From contig JAKQEK010000315.1 of the NCBI GenBank assembly GCA_029558535.1, positions 1 through 64,000 on the forward strand: a stretch of DNA of 64,000 nt, given 5' to 3'. The stretch's first letter is position 1, and each line of letters opens with the position of its first letter. Under the pieces are notes generated by a model. That model did no database searches. It was given only the letters and a program-made list of their open reading frames with translations, and was not told the origin of the DNA. Below, one piece after another: positions 36,269 through 45,288 of the stretch. The stretch comes from Bacteroidota bacterium (GTDB taxonomy: Bacteria > Bacteroidota > Bacteroidia > Bacteroidales > ML635J-15). Position numbers and translations under genes: made by a program.

Positions 36269-37669
36269 TTATTCTTTTGATTTAACAATTTGTGCATACA
36301 TTTCAGCCTCACTAACTATATCTTTGCCAACATAAGCTTCTCCTTTCATGTGTGCAATACCTCTACGTATAGGTTCCAGCAAAGACAATTTCATTACCAA
36401 AACATCACCGGGGACTACTTTTTTTCTAAATTTTACGTTATCTATTTTTAAGAAAAATGTTAAATAGTTTTCAGGATCAGGGACAGTATTTAATACTAAA
36501 ATTCCGCCAGTCTGAGCCATAGCTTCTACTTGTAAAACTCCCGGCATAACAGGTTCATCAGGGAAGTGTCCTACAAAATAAAACTCATCATTGCTTACAT
36601 TTTTTATTCCTATAACCTCAATGTCAGTTAAAGTCAATATTTTATCAACAAATAGAAAAGGAGCTCGATGAGGGAGGAATTCCTTAATCCTATTTATGTC
36701 CATTAAGGGTTTTATATCAGGGTTATACACCGGGATATTCGCATTCTCAGCATCTTTTTTTAAAGCATTAATATGTTCTCTTATTATTTTTGCTATCTGA
36801 GTATTCCCAAAATGTCCCGGACGACGTGCAACAACATTAGCATTAAAGCGATAACCTGTTAAAGCTAAATCGCCAATAATATCCAAAAGCTTATGTCTGG
36901 CAGGTTCATTTGTAAACTGTAATTTTGTATTATTTAAAACCCCGGAAGTCTGAACGGCAACACTAGGTTTGTTAAAGAGTTTAGCCAATCTGTCAAATTC
37001 TTCTTGTGTACTTTCTTTATCAACAATAACTATAGCATTGTCCAAATCTCCGCCTTTTATAAGATTTAATCTTAATAGAGGTTCTAACTCGCTTAGAAAA
37101 ACAAAGGTTCTGCATGAAGCAACTTCCTGTGTAAAATCCTTAAGGTTATCTAGAACCGCATATTGATTTGATAATATATCAGATTTATAATCAACCAGAA
37201 CATTTAATTTAAATGTTTTGTCAGGAAAAATATTTATTTCAATATCTCTTTCCTCATCAGAAAATAATATGTTTTCGCGGATATCATAAATCTTTAATAC
37301 AGCCTCTTGTTCAACAATCCCGGCTTTATATAAAGCTTCAATAAAATATTTTGAACTTCCGTCCAATATTGGTACCTCAGGACCGTCAATTTCAAAAATT
37401 ACATTATCTATACCAAGCGAATATGTAGCAGCTAGTAAATGTTCGACTGTACTAATACTGTATCCGTTTTTGCCAATAGTAGTTCCTCTTGATGTATCTG
37501 TAACATATTCTGCCAATGCCGGTATTTGTGGATTTGATTCCAAATCTGTTCTTATAAATATATATCCTGTATTGGGTTTTGCCGGTTTTATTGTTAGGCT
37601 CGTTTTTTTACCATAATGCAATCCGGGGCCTTCTAATTTGACTTCTTTTAAAATAGTCTTTTGCTTCAT
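36269..37669 (-). CDS. lpxC-fabZ: Bifunctional LpxC deacetylase / FabZ dehydratase
   Basis: 466 residues. The first 300 are LpxC, with zinc ligands in STVEHLLAAT and HKLLDIIGDLALTG. The last 150 are FabZ, with LPHRAPFLFVDKI and the catalytic His/Glu in GHFPDEPVMPGVLQVEAMAQTGG. The fusion joins the committed step of lipid A synthesis to fatty-acid dehydration and is a hallmark of Bacteroidota. A TATCTTTG box on the minus strand at 37714-37707 is a likely -7 element, with no well-spaced -33 partner. Operon order is lpxC-fabZ then lpxA. Confidence 0.97.
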   Translation of the reverse strand: MKQKTILKEVKLEGPGLHYGKKTSLTIKPAKPNTGYIFIRTDLESNPQIPALAEYVTDTSRGTTIGKNGYSISTVEHLLAATYSLGIDNVIFEIDGPEVPILDGSSKYFIEALYKAGIVEQEAVLKIYDIRENILFSDEERDIEINIFPDKTFKLNVLVDYKSDILSNQYAVLDNLKDFTQEVASCRTFVFLSELEPLLRLNLIKGGDLDNAIVIVDKESTQEEFDRLAKLFNKPSVAVQTSGVLNNTKLQFTNEPARHKLLDIIGDLALTGYRFNANVVARRPGHFGNTQIAKIIREHINALKKDAENANIPVYNPDIKPLMDINRIKEFLPHRAPFLFVDKILTLTDIEVIGIKNVSNDEFYFVGHFPDEPVMPGVLQVEAMAQTGGILVLNTVPDPENYLTFFLKIDNVKFRKKVVPGDVLVMKLSLLEPIRRGIAHMKGEAYVGKDIVSEAEMYAQIVKSKE

Positions 37670-37901
37670 CTCTTCTAAAAATAGAAAAACATCTGTAAAT
37701 TATTAGCAAAGATATAATTACTTAATTAAATCGAAAACAAATAGTCTAAATAATATACTATTGTATTAACTATTTACTAAAACCTATTTAATATTCAGAT
37801 GAAAAGCTGATATTAATCAGTTTTTTTAATCAAATTGGAAACAATTAATTAATATAATCATAATCCTTTAATATTATTATAATATATTATTTTCGTTTTA
37901 T

Positions 37902-37909
37902 TAATTTTG
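37902..37909 (+). promoter_or_regulatory. Predicted -7 box of the MORN lipoprotein gene
   Basis: TAATTTTG, an exact TAnnTTTG match, only 9 bases before the first ATG at 37918. This implies a very short leader and may favour the second ATG at 37924. Confidence 0.4.
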
Positions 37910-37917
37910 CAAAAAAA

Positions 37918-38478
37918 ATGTTTATGAAAAACGTTAAAATCATTTTAGTAATTACTTGTGCGATGTCGTTGTTAACGGCTTTTTCTTGTAACAACAATAA
38001 ATCCCAAACAGTAGATGTAGAGAATAACGCTAAAGACGCAATAACTCCGTTGGTTATGCAGGGAGACAGTATTCCGGAAACAGCAGAGATTAAAATCATT
38101 GACACTTTTGATACCGGTGAACCGATGAAAATTCATTTTATCAATTCTCATAATTCTGATAGTGTTTATGAAAAACAGTATTATAGAACTGGTAAGTTGT
38201 TTATTGAAGGAGCTCTTATTAGTAATCTGAGAACCGGAAAGTGGGTAGCTTACTATGAAAATGGTAAGATTTGGAGTGTCGGCTATTTTGAGAAAGGGTT
38301 GAAGCATGGTAGCAGTAATGTCTATTATGACAATGGTCAGGTGAGATACACAAAAAACTATAGTAATGACGTGGCTGAAGGTCTTTGGTCGTTTTATGAT
38401 GATAAGGGTAATTTACTGGGTGAGGTAATGTATGAAAAAGGCCAAATTCTGTGGCAAAAGGGAACTACTGAACAATAA
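37918..38478 (+). CDS. MORN-repeat lipoprotein
   Basis: 186 residues, starting at 37918 or, because of the nearby promoter box, at 37924. A lipobox (LTAFSC) places the lipidation Cys near residue 24. From about residue 85 four MORN-variant repeats appear (YYRTGKLFIEGAL, TGKWVAYYENGKIWS, GSSNVYYDNGQVRY, EGLWSFYDDKGNLLGE). It is probably membrane-anchored on the periplasmic or outer face. It leads a plus-strand series of envelope genes. Function unknown; related in repeat type to the gene at 12503. Confidence 0.7.
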   Translation: MFMKNVKIILVITCAMSLLTAFSCNNNKSQTVDVENNAKDAITPLVMQGDSIPETAEIKIIDTFDTGEPMKIHFINSHNSDSVYEKQYYRTGKLFIEGALISNLRTGKWVAYYENGKIWSVGYFEKGLKHGSSNVYYDNGQVRYTKNYSNDVAEGLWSFYDDKGNLLGEVMYEKGQILWQKGTTEQ

Positions 38479-38507
38479 TGACATAACATAAGGACTATAA
38501 ATTAATC

Positions 38508-39191
38508 ATGAAAAGAAAATTTATTCTTATTATTTTTGTATTTACAATATTTGGTGGAGAAACATATTCACAATCAATAGGGTTTTCGTATTTTTTTCCG
38601 AAAAACGGGTATTTTTCAAATCCGGTAGCTCCGGTCAATTTTAGTTTGCCGGTAAAAATGTCAGACTTCTTTCAAATATCTCCCGGAATCGGATTATACC
38701 ACATTGGAGGTATGAGTATGACCGGTTTTTCGGAAGAGTATAATTCAGAACGCGCATTAGTAGGACCTTTTCAATCAATGGAACTGACACTTCTTCCTGC
38801 TATTGTTATTGGATTTAAAAAAGTAAAATTTGATCTTGTTGGAGGATTATTTGGATTTTGGGGATTTAACGAGAAAGTGATAAAATCAGAGTTTATTGAT
38901 ATGATAGCCGAAGCACATAATTTTTCAGTAATTGACTCTGATTTGAATTGTAAAAAAAGCGGATTTGGTTGGGGCTATATTTACGGAATAAAGTTTAGTT
39001 TTAAAGTTACAAAATCTGCCTGGGGATATATTGGAGCAAATTATTATACCGGAAGTCAATTGTTTAAAATTGATGGAACCTATGTTGCAACAAAGGGGAA
39101 TAATTATATTGAATCGGGGGATTTTAATTTCAATAACAGTAAAATTCTATATCAGGGTTTACAGATTAGTGTTGGGGCGGTTCTTAAATGA
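38508..39191 (+). CDS. Hypothetical outer-membrane beta-barrel protein
   Basis: 227 residues with a signal peptide ending near TYSQ (residue 22). Repeated aromatic-rich strands (FFQISPGIGLYHIGG, GFGWGYIYGIKFSFKV, WGYIGANYYTG) suggest an 8- to 10-stranded barrel. It lies 29 bases after the MORN lipoprotein gene and may share its transcript. I do not recognise a named family. Confidence 0.55.
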   Translation: MKRKFILIIFVFTIFGGETYSQSIGFSYFFPKNGYFSNPVAPVNFSLPVKMSDFFQISPGIGLYHIGGMSMTGFSEEYNSERALVGPFQSMELTLLPAIVIGFKKVKFDLVGGLFGFWGFNEKVIKSEFIDMIAEAHNFSVIDSDLNCKKSGFGWGYIYGIKFSFKVTKSAWGYIGANYYTGSQLFKIDGTYVATKGNNYIESGDFNFNNSKILYQGLQISVGAVLK

Positions 39192-39273
39192 ATTTTATCA
39201 AAAAAATAAACTGTATGATATCGTATAGATAGAAATCTTGATTATTTTTGTTATAAATTTAAAAATATCTTTT

Positions 39274-40104
39274 ATGAAAAACCTGTTTTATTTAATTATC
39301 GTTTGTGTTTTGTTTACAACCTGGGCTTGTAATTGTGATAAAAACAAGAAAGAAGTTTGTTGTGAAAAAGAAATAGTTGTTGTTGACGAAACTTCAGAAT
39401 TTTTATTAAATGCAACCCTATGGGTTCAAACTTCTGCAGAATTCAGAGCTTGTTGTTATCAGTCATTTAATTATGCAAAGCTAGCCCTTGATAATAATCT
39501 GAAAGTATCAAAAGGTGAAAAACCTGCAGCAGTAGTTCTTGATATTGACGAAACAGTTCTGGATAACAGTTATTTTGAAGCTTTTCTTATTCTTGAAGAC
39601 ACTTCTTACACTAAAGAAAACTGGAAAGAGTGGTCTGATAAAAAATGTGCAACGGCCATCCCCGGGGCAATAGATTTTCTCAATTATGCTATTTCAAAAA
39701 ATGTTGAAATCGTTTATATTTCAAATCGTCGTGAAAACGAAACCGAAGCTACTCTAGAAAACATGAAAAATCTGGGATTTCCTGAAGTAAAACCTGAAAA
39801 CTTTTATTGCAGAACCGACGAAAGTTCTAAGGACGCTCGTAGAGCTAAAGTGGCTGAAAAATATAATATTATTTTGCTAATTGGTGATAATCTTGCAGAC
39901 TTTGACAGTTATCTTGATGACAGAACAGAAAATTACGGTTTCGACAGAGTAGATGAACTTAAAGACCAATTTGGATCGTTTTTTATTATTTTACCAAATC
40001 CTATGTATGGAAACTGGGAAAAACCACTTGTAAAAGATGAAAACAAAACTTCTTTGCAAAACAAAATAGATGCTCTTATCGGATATGATAAAGTTTGCAA
40101 ATAG
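39274..40104 (+). CDS. e(P4)-family lipoprotein acid phosphatase / 5'-nucleotidase
   Basis: 276 residues from the ATG at 39274; the longer frame to 39238 would bury the signal peptide and covers a TATTTTTG promoter-like box at 39243-39250. The lipidation Cys is Cys19. The HAD nucleophile motif is AVVLDIDETVLDN (Asp90, Asp92), and VYISNRRENE and LLIGDNLADFDSY supply the later HAD motifs. It dephosphorylates nucleotides such as NMN or 5'-nucleotides at the outer membrane, allowing uptake of nucleosides, which would complement the purine-degradation genes in this window. Confidence 0.92.
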   Translation: MKNLFYLIIVCVLFTTWACNCDKNKKEVCCEKEIVVVDETSEFLLNATLWVQTSAEFRACCYQSFNYAKLALDNNLKVSKGEKPAAVVLDIDETVLDNSYFEAFLILEDTSYTKENWKEWSDKKCATAIPGAIDFLNYAISKNVEIVYISNRRENETEATLENMKNLGFPEVKPENFYCRTDESSKDARRAKVAEKYNIILLIGDNLADFDSYLDDRTENYGFDRVDELKDQFGSFFIILPNPMYGNWEKPLVKDENKTSLQNKIDALIGYDKVCK

Positions 40105-40197
40105 CATTTAACTTATTGTTAAAAGCCACTAAAGGCAAATAAATATATTCTGTTATTGTCTTTAACCCTTTTTTAAGTTAATATCTTGTTAAGAGTT

Positions 40198-40228
40198 TTG
40201 TTTAGTATAAAATACTATTGTAATTTAG
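40198..40228 (+). promoter_or_regulatory. Predicted sppA promoter
   Basis: TTG at 40198-40200, a 20-base spacer and TAATTTAG at 40221-40228 (7 of 8 to TAnnTTTG), 29 bases before the start codon. Confidence 0.5.
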
Positions 40229-40256
40229 CACATTATTAACCTAATAAATAAGCTAT

Positions 40257-42026
40257 ATGAATAATTTTTGGAAATATACTTTGGCAACAGTTGTCGGGAG
40301 TATTATAACTTTTATTGTGATTTTCGGTATTATATTCGGGATATTTTCAGTTATAATTGCCGGATTAGGCAAGTCTGAAGTAGTTGTTAACGATAATTCT
40401 ATTTTAACAATGAATTTGGCTACAGATATTCCTGATAAAGCATCTGACAATCCTTTTGAGAGTATCGATTTTATGACATTTGAGTCAACAAAAGTGCTTG
40501 GCTTAAATGATATTTTGAAAACGCTGGAGAAAGCTAAGAATGATGAAAGAATTAAGGGAATTTATCTTGATTTAACTTATGTTCCTGCAGGAGTAGCCAG
40601 CATTGAAGAAATACGAAATAAATTGATAGATTTTAAATCATCCGGTAAATTTATAATATGTTATTCATCAGCGTATTCTCAAAAAGCATATTATATAGCT
40701 TCTGTTGCTGATAAAATCTATATGAATCCTCAAGGTGGCATTGAATGGAAAGGATTAAATTCACAGGTGATGTTTTTTAAAGGAGCTCTGGAAAAACTTG
40801 GTGTAGAAGCTCAGATATTCAGACATGGGCAATTTAAGTCTGCTGTAGAGCCATTTATGAATGACCACATGAGTGAGGCAAGTAAACTTCAATCAATAAC
40901 TCTTTTGCAAAGTATTTGGGACGATATGTGCCAAAAGATATCAAAACAGAGAAATATCAGCATGGATGACTTAAATATGTATGCCGACAGTCTTATGGTT
41001 TATAATGCAGAAACTGCCTTAAAATATGGATTTATTGACGGAATAATGTATTATGATGAAGTATTAAAAGAACTTAAAACTAAATCAGGATCTGAAGATA
41101 AGCCTGCAGAATTTATGATAAATATAAATAAATATTGCGATGCAAAAATTAAAACGGAGAAAAACAAATCTACGAACAAAATAGCAGTTATTTTTGCTGA
41201 GGGAGATATTGTTGATGGATCGAAAGCAGATAATAATATTGCAGGCGACTGGATGGCAGGGATTATAAGAGAAGCAAGAGAAGACGAAGATATTAAAGCA
41301 GTTGTTATTAGGGTAAATTCACCGGGAGGTTCAGGACTTGCATCAGAAATAATATGGAGAGAGGTTAAACTTACTGCTGAAGTAAAGCCTGTTGTTATTT
41401 CTATGGGTAATCTTGCAGCTTCGGGAGGTTATTATATTTCGTGTCCTGCAAATTATATCTTTGCTCAACCAAATACGATTACTGGCTCTATTGGCGTATT
41501 TGGGATGATTCCTAACATTGAAAAACTAATGAATGAAAAGCTTGGAATCACAGTTGATGGCGTAGGAACAAATAGCAATTCCGATTTTGGATCAATAATG
41601 AGACCATTTACTCCTGCTGAAGGTGAGTTTATTCAAAGACAAGTTGAAGATTTTTATGATGTGTTCTTAACTAGAGTTTCTGACGGAAGAAAGCTAACTA
41701 AAGCAGAAGTTGATTCAATAGGACAGGGTAGAGTATGGAGCGGTTTGAATGCAATAGAAATAGGACTTGTTGATGAAATCGGGGGACTTGATAATGCTGT
41801 TAAAAAAGCTAAAGAGTTGGCAAAAATAGAAGATTACAGAATTGTTGAGTATCCAGAAAAAGTAGATTTTATGGAAAAACTAATGTCTGATATGTCGGGA
41901 CAAGCTTCTGAAAGTTTTCTAAAAGAAACTCTTGGAGAAAATTATAAATTTTACAAATTGTTACAAGATGTAAATAGACTTCGTGGTGTTCAGGCTAGAA
42001 TGGATTTTGCAATAGAGATTTATTAG
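40257..42026 (+). CDS. sppA: Signal peptide peptidase SppA, long form
   Basis: 589 residues with one N-terminal membrane anchor (about residues 8-38) and two S49 domains, like E. coli SppA. The catalytic pair is Lys194 in GQFKSAVEPF (first domain) and Ser389 in NLAASGGYYIS (second domain). It degrades cleaved signal peptides at the inner membrane, useful in a genome with many exported proteins. A strong terminator follows at 42059-42086. Confidence 0.95.
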   Translation: MNNFWKYTLATVVGSIITFIVIFGIIFGIFSVIIAGLGKSEVVVNDNSILTMNLATDIPDKASDNPFESIDFMTFESTKVLGLNDILKTLEKAKNDERIKGIYLDLTYVPAGVASIEEIRNKLIDFKSSGKFIICYSSAYSQKAYYIASVADKIYMNPQGGIEWKGLNSQVMFFKGALEKLGVEAQIFRHGQFKSAVEPFMNDHMSEASKLQSITLLQSIWDDMCQKISKQRNISMDDLNMYADSLMVYNAETALKYGFIDGIMYYDEVLKELKTKSGSEDKPAEFMININKYCDAKIKTEKNKSTNKIAVIFAEGDIVDGSKADNNIAGDWMAGIIREAREDEDIKAVVIRVNSPGGSGLASEIIWREVKLTAEVKPVVISMGNLAASGGYYISCPANYIFAQPNTITGSIGVFGMIPNIEKLMNEKLGITVDGVGTNSNSDFGSIMRPFTPAEGEFIQRQVEDFYDVFLTRVSDGRKLTKAEVDSIGQGRVWSGLNAIEIGLVDEIGGLDNAVKKAKELAKIEDYRIVEYPEKVDFMEKLMSDMSGQASESFLKETLGENYKFYKLLQDVNRLRGVQARMDFAIEIY

Positions 42027-42058
42027 AGTCTGGTTTTCCTAACATTTGTAAATACTAT

Positions 42059-42086
42059 AGAGTTGTTTCAGAAATGGAGCAACTCT
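42059..42086 (+). terminator. Intrinsic terminator of sppA
   Basis: AGAGTTG at 42059-42065 pairs with CAACTCT at 42080-42086; with two wobble pairs the stem extends to 11 bases around AGAAAT. It is followed by TTTTT. Confidence 0.8.
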
Positions 42087-42176
42087 TTTTATTCCTATTG
42101 CTTTTGGATTATTAATGATTTTCTTTCAGAGCTCATCAAAATGACTTACTTTTGTCAGGTAAAAAACATATATGAT

Positions 42177-43316
42177 ATGAAGACAAGATTGACATCAGGT
42201 TTAATTGCAGTAATTTTAATTATAAATGGTTTTCAGGTTTTTAGTCAAGCCGATACAACTATAATTAACAAGTATCAGGAATTTGCTCTGTTTGTTACAG
42301 GACAGGAATTCCCGGCATCAATTACTGACACTGCTATGGATTTAACATTTTGGAAAGAGTATCAGGCAAAAATTAATCTTGACTGGCCTTCGATGGATAG
42401 TACCAGACTAACTCCTATGGCACAATGGAGAGATGAAGAAGTTAATATTCATATTAACGATACTTTGTTCTTGTTCTATCCTTTTTCCGGGCCTGATTTT
42501 CTTCATGCATATATTTTATTTCCCAATTCAAAAGAATATTTGTTTTTGGCTCAGGAGCAATTGGGCGAAGTTCCCGATTTGTCAAAAATGAAACAAAAAG
42601 ATTTAGCTGATTATCTTGACAAATTTTATTATTCAATTCGCGATATTTATATGAGGAGTTATTTTATTACAGGTAGAATGAATACAGATTTACACAATGC
42701 AAGAGTTAAGGGAGTTTTGCCTGTAATCATATTTTTTATGGCACAAACCGGACACGAAATTAATAATGTGACTTATGAATATGTTGCCGGCGATGGTAGT
42801 TTTAAGCCTTTAGCCTCTGTTACAGGACGCTTTTCAGCAACCGAATGTGTAAATATCAGTTTTAAACCACAGGATTCAGACAAAATGAAAACTCTCAGGT
42901 ATTTCCGTTGCGATATTTCTGATGAAGGATTTGTAAGCACTCCCGGATTTAAATCATATCTAAACAGTTTGGAGGACATTAATACTTATGTGAAATCTGC
43001 CTCATACCTTTTGCACTATGGAACTTTTAATATAATACGAAATATTATTTTAGAAAACAGTAAAGCAATTTTACAGGACGACACAGGAATTCCTTATAAA
43101 TATTTTGATTTAACAAAATGGGATGCATTTCTTTACGGTGTTTATGTTAAACCTATCGAAGATTTTCCGAGCCCTTATTTAATGCAGAGCGATCTTAAAA
43201 AGGTTTATGATTCAGGCGGGGATAACGTAAAATCACTTCCATTTTCTTTAGGATATCATTGGAGAACCGGAGATCAAAATCAAATGATGTTTATACGAAA
43301 AACCGAAGATGAATAA
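42177..43316 (+). CDS. Secreted hypothetical protein
   Basis: 379 residues from the ATG at 42177. The upstream frame to 42063 runs through the sppA terminator and a TACTTTTG box (42147-42154), so it is not coding. A signal peptide ends near VFSQ (residue 23). The mature protein has an aromatic-rich, strand-rich composition without recognised catalytic motifs. The next gene starts 22 bases downstream. I do not recognise the family. Confidence 0.6.
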   Translation: MKTRLTSGLIAVILIINGFQVFSQADTTIINKYQEFALFVTGQEFPASITDTAMDLTFWKEYQAKINLDWPSMDSTRLTPMAQWRDEEVNIHINDTLFLFYPFSGPDFLHAYILFPNSKEYLFLAQEQLGEVPDLSKMKQKDLADYLDKFYYSIRDIYMRSYFITGRMNTDLHNARVKGVLPVIIFFMAQTGHEINNVTYEYVAGDGSFKPLASVTGRFSATECVNISFKPQDSDKMKTLRYFRCDISDEGFVSTPGFKSYLNSLEDINTYVKSASYLLHYGTFNIIRNIILENSKAILQDDTGIPYKYFDLTKWDAFLYGVYVKPIEDFPSPYLMQSDLKKVYDSGGDNVKSLPFSLGYHWRTGDQNQMMFIRKTEDE

Positions 43317-43338
43317 TATAAGCGATATTGTTTAACTT

Positions 43339-43926
43339 ATGAATTATTCATCAATAATTCTGGCAGCAGGAACTTCGGGACGAATGGGTATCCCTAAGAT
43401 ATCCCTGGAGTTTGATGAAAATCATAATTTTGCAGAGCAATTATGTGAACGTTTTAATACCCCCGAGTGTAAAAAAATCATCCTGGTTGTAAATAATAAT
43501 GGAGCCGAACTTGTAAAGACCAAGAACTTTGTTCTTTCTGATAAAACCGAGATTGTTATAAATAATCATACAGAAAGAGGGAGATTTTATTCTTTGAAAT
43601 GTGGTTTAAGTAAGTGTGATAATTTATCACCGGTATTTTTCACAAATATTGACAATCCTTTCGTTAAGGCAGATATTATTTATAATCTTATTAACGAATT
43701 ACAAGATGCGGATTATGTTTGTCCCGTTTTTAAAGCAAAGGGGGGACATCCGGTTTTAATTTCACCGAAAATAATTTCAAAGATTTTTATCGAAAAAGAT
43801 GATTCGATTAATCTGAAAATTTTTCTAAAAAATTATAAGCGTAAAAATGTCGAAGTTGATGATAATAGAATATTAGCAAATATTAATACCCGGGAAGAAT
43901 ACGACAAATGGTTTCCAAAAACCTGA
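43339..43926 (+). CDS. MobA/MocA-like nucleotidyltransferase
   Basis: 195 residues. The nucleotide-binding motif LAAGTSGRMGIPK opens the protein, and the later segment FFTNIDNPFVKADIIYNLI supplies the metal-binding Asp. KGGHPVLIS is typical of the MobA/MocA group. Members add CMP or GMP to molybdopterin. The window also encodes a molybdenum hydroxylase, and YgfJ-type relatives occur in such clusters, so this may serve that enzyme, but it lies about 17 kb away from xdh. Other sugar-nucleotide roles are possible. Confidence 0.75.
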   Translation: MNYSSIILAAGTSGRMGIPKISLEFDENHNFAEQLCERFNTPECKKIILVVNNNGAELVKTKNFVLSDKTEIVINNHTERGRFYSLKCGLSKCDNLSPVFFTNIDNPFVKADIIYNLINELQDADYVCPVFKAKGGHPVLISPKIISKIFIEKDDSINLKIFLKNYKRKNVEVDDNRILANINTREEYDKWFPKT

Positions 43927-43929
43927 TAA

Positions 43930-44508
43930 TTATGAAGATATTTGTTTATGGTTAATAATTAACATAAGCGGAAACATTATCCAAAAGTTTGTAATAAAAT
44001 AAAACATTTCAAAAATAATATTACTGCCTTTTGCCGGAACCCCTTTATAACGGCTAATAACTGCATCCCAAGTATTTCCATATAAATTCCCAAAGAAAAT
44101 CATTCTGATAATAAGCATAATTTGCTTCGATGTTTTCTCACCATAATAATCAATAAATTTCTTTAGCATTTCTTCGTCCGGCTTTCTGTTTGTTTCTGCA
44201 TAATGTTGGGTAAATAGTAAAGCAGTTAGCTCGTAGTCTGTAGCATCAGCATGGAATTGTAGATTCATTATATTTTTAATTTCGTCTTTGGTTATTCCAC
44301 AAGCTAAGGCTTGTTTGGCATGAAACCACTCACAATATACACAACCATTTACAGCTGTTGCTACATTCATAATTTTTTCGATAAAAGAACGTGTGAATTT
44401 CTTAGAGTGCCTTATTCTAAAAATTTGAGGCATTTTAATTATAAGAAATCCTATATCATTTAATAGTAATCCGAAGGTGAAGATTTTTTTATTAAAGTGC
44501 TTTTTCAT
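43930..44508 (-). CDS. AhpD-like carboxymuconolactone decarboxylase-family protein
   Basis: 192 residues from the ATG at 44508; the longer frame to 44547 is less likely. The motif CVYCEWFH (Cys56, Cys59, His63) is the CxxCxxxH active site of AhpD-like peroxidase partners. Residues 120-150 carry a second helix pair, and hydrophobic segments lie near both ends. It may act in peroxide or disulfide metabolism. It is convergent with the nucleotidyltransferase gene, with a 3-base gap. Confidence 0.8.
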   Translation of the reverse strand: MKKHFNKKIFTFGLLLNDIGFLIIKMPQIFRIRHSKKFTRSFIEKIMNVATAVNGCVYCEWFHAKQALACGITKDEIKNIMNLQFHADATDYELTALLFTQHYAETNRKPDEEMLKKFIDYYGEKTSKQIMLIIRMIFFGNLYGNTWDAVISRYKGVPAKGSNIIFEMFYFITNFWIMFPLMLIINHKQISS

Positions 44509-44629
44509 TTTTATTATTAAGAATTCAATATAATAACAAATATTCAATAAAGATATAAACTGTTAATAGATAAACCATTATTTGAAGAAGAATGTTCCTA
44601 TTATTGTAAAAAAGATGGGATAAAAGAAA

Positions 44630-45181
44630 TTAATCTATTATTTCCCCTTCTTCGTTAAGTTTAATGGAATTTAAAATACTCTTTTTATATTTATTCCCAT
44701 GGTACTCAAATTTTTTGAAAGGGAAAAAGCTCTTAACGTTTCCGTTGTTATAAAATGCCGTTTGAACACCTTTTGAATTTCCGCCACCTTTAACCGGTAA
44801 AACCCCAATCATTGTATCTTCGGGGAATACGACAACCAACAAATCATCGGTATAGTTACTGACTACCCATGTACCTGTTGGAAGCATCACGGTGTTTATT
44901 TGAGTGTTTTGTGATAAACAGAACATTTTCAGCTTCATATCAGAAGTGAAGTGAACCCATCCCGCAGCGCAAGGGATACCATTAATGACTTTGTTTTCAT
45001 TAATATAACCTATTATACTTACAGTGTCATTATCACTGATTGAATACCTGTATTTTTCAAACTGAACTCCGTCAAGCTCTTCATCATATACCCATTTGCG
45101 ACAGGATGAAAACATAAAGATTAGACTTATTGTAAAAATAAATAATAATACAAATTTGAATGTTGCGTTGGCGTTGTTCAT
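44630..45181 (-). CDS. Hypothetical lipoprotein
   Basis: 183 residues from the ATG at 45181. A promoter box TAATTTTG on the minus strand (45213-45206) overlaps the alternative start at 45208, so the shorter form is preferred. The lipobox FMFSSC gives a lipidation site near residue 27. The middle is strand-rich, and a segment GVQTAFYNNGNVKSFFPFKK resembles one MORN-variant unit. No function is recognised. Confidence 0.55.
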   Translation of the reverse strand: MNNANATFKFVLLFIFTISLIFMFSSCRKWVYDEELDGVQFEKYRYSISDNDTVSIIGYINENKVINGIPCAAGWVHFTSDMKLKMFCLSQNTQINTVMLPTGTWVVSNYTDDLLVVVFPEDTMIGVLPVKGGGNSKGVQTAFYNNGNVKSFFPFKKFEYHGNKYKKSILNSIKLNEEGEIID

Positions 45182-45205
45182 AAATTTTCTAATTTCAGTA
45201 TAATG

Positions 45206-45213
45206 CAAAATTA
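45206..45213 (-). promoter_or_regulatory. Predicted -7 box of the 44630 lipoprotein gene
   Basis: Minus strand TAATTTTG, an exact TAnnTTTG match, 25 bases before the ATG at 45181. Confidence 0.4.
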
Positions 45214-45232
45214 TAAAATTATTGAATACAAA

Positions 45233-45268
45233 AAAACAGAGGCGTTAAAAATAAAAAGCCTCTGTTTT
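45233..45268. terminator. Intrinsic terminator of the NuoEF-like operon
   Basis: AAAACAGAGGC at 45233-45243 pairs perfectly with GCCTCTGTTTT at 45258-45268 (11 bases, 14-base loop). On the minus strand it follows the stop at 45289 by 21 bases and ends in a T run. Confidence 0.75.
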
Positions 45269-45288
45269 CGATTTAAAAAGATTTTTAA

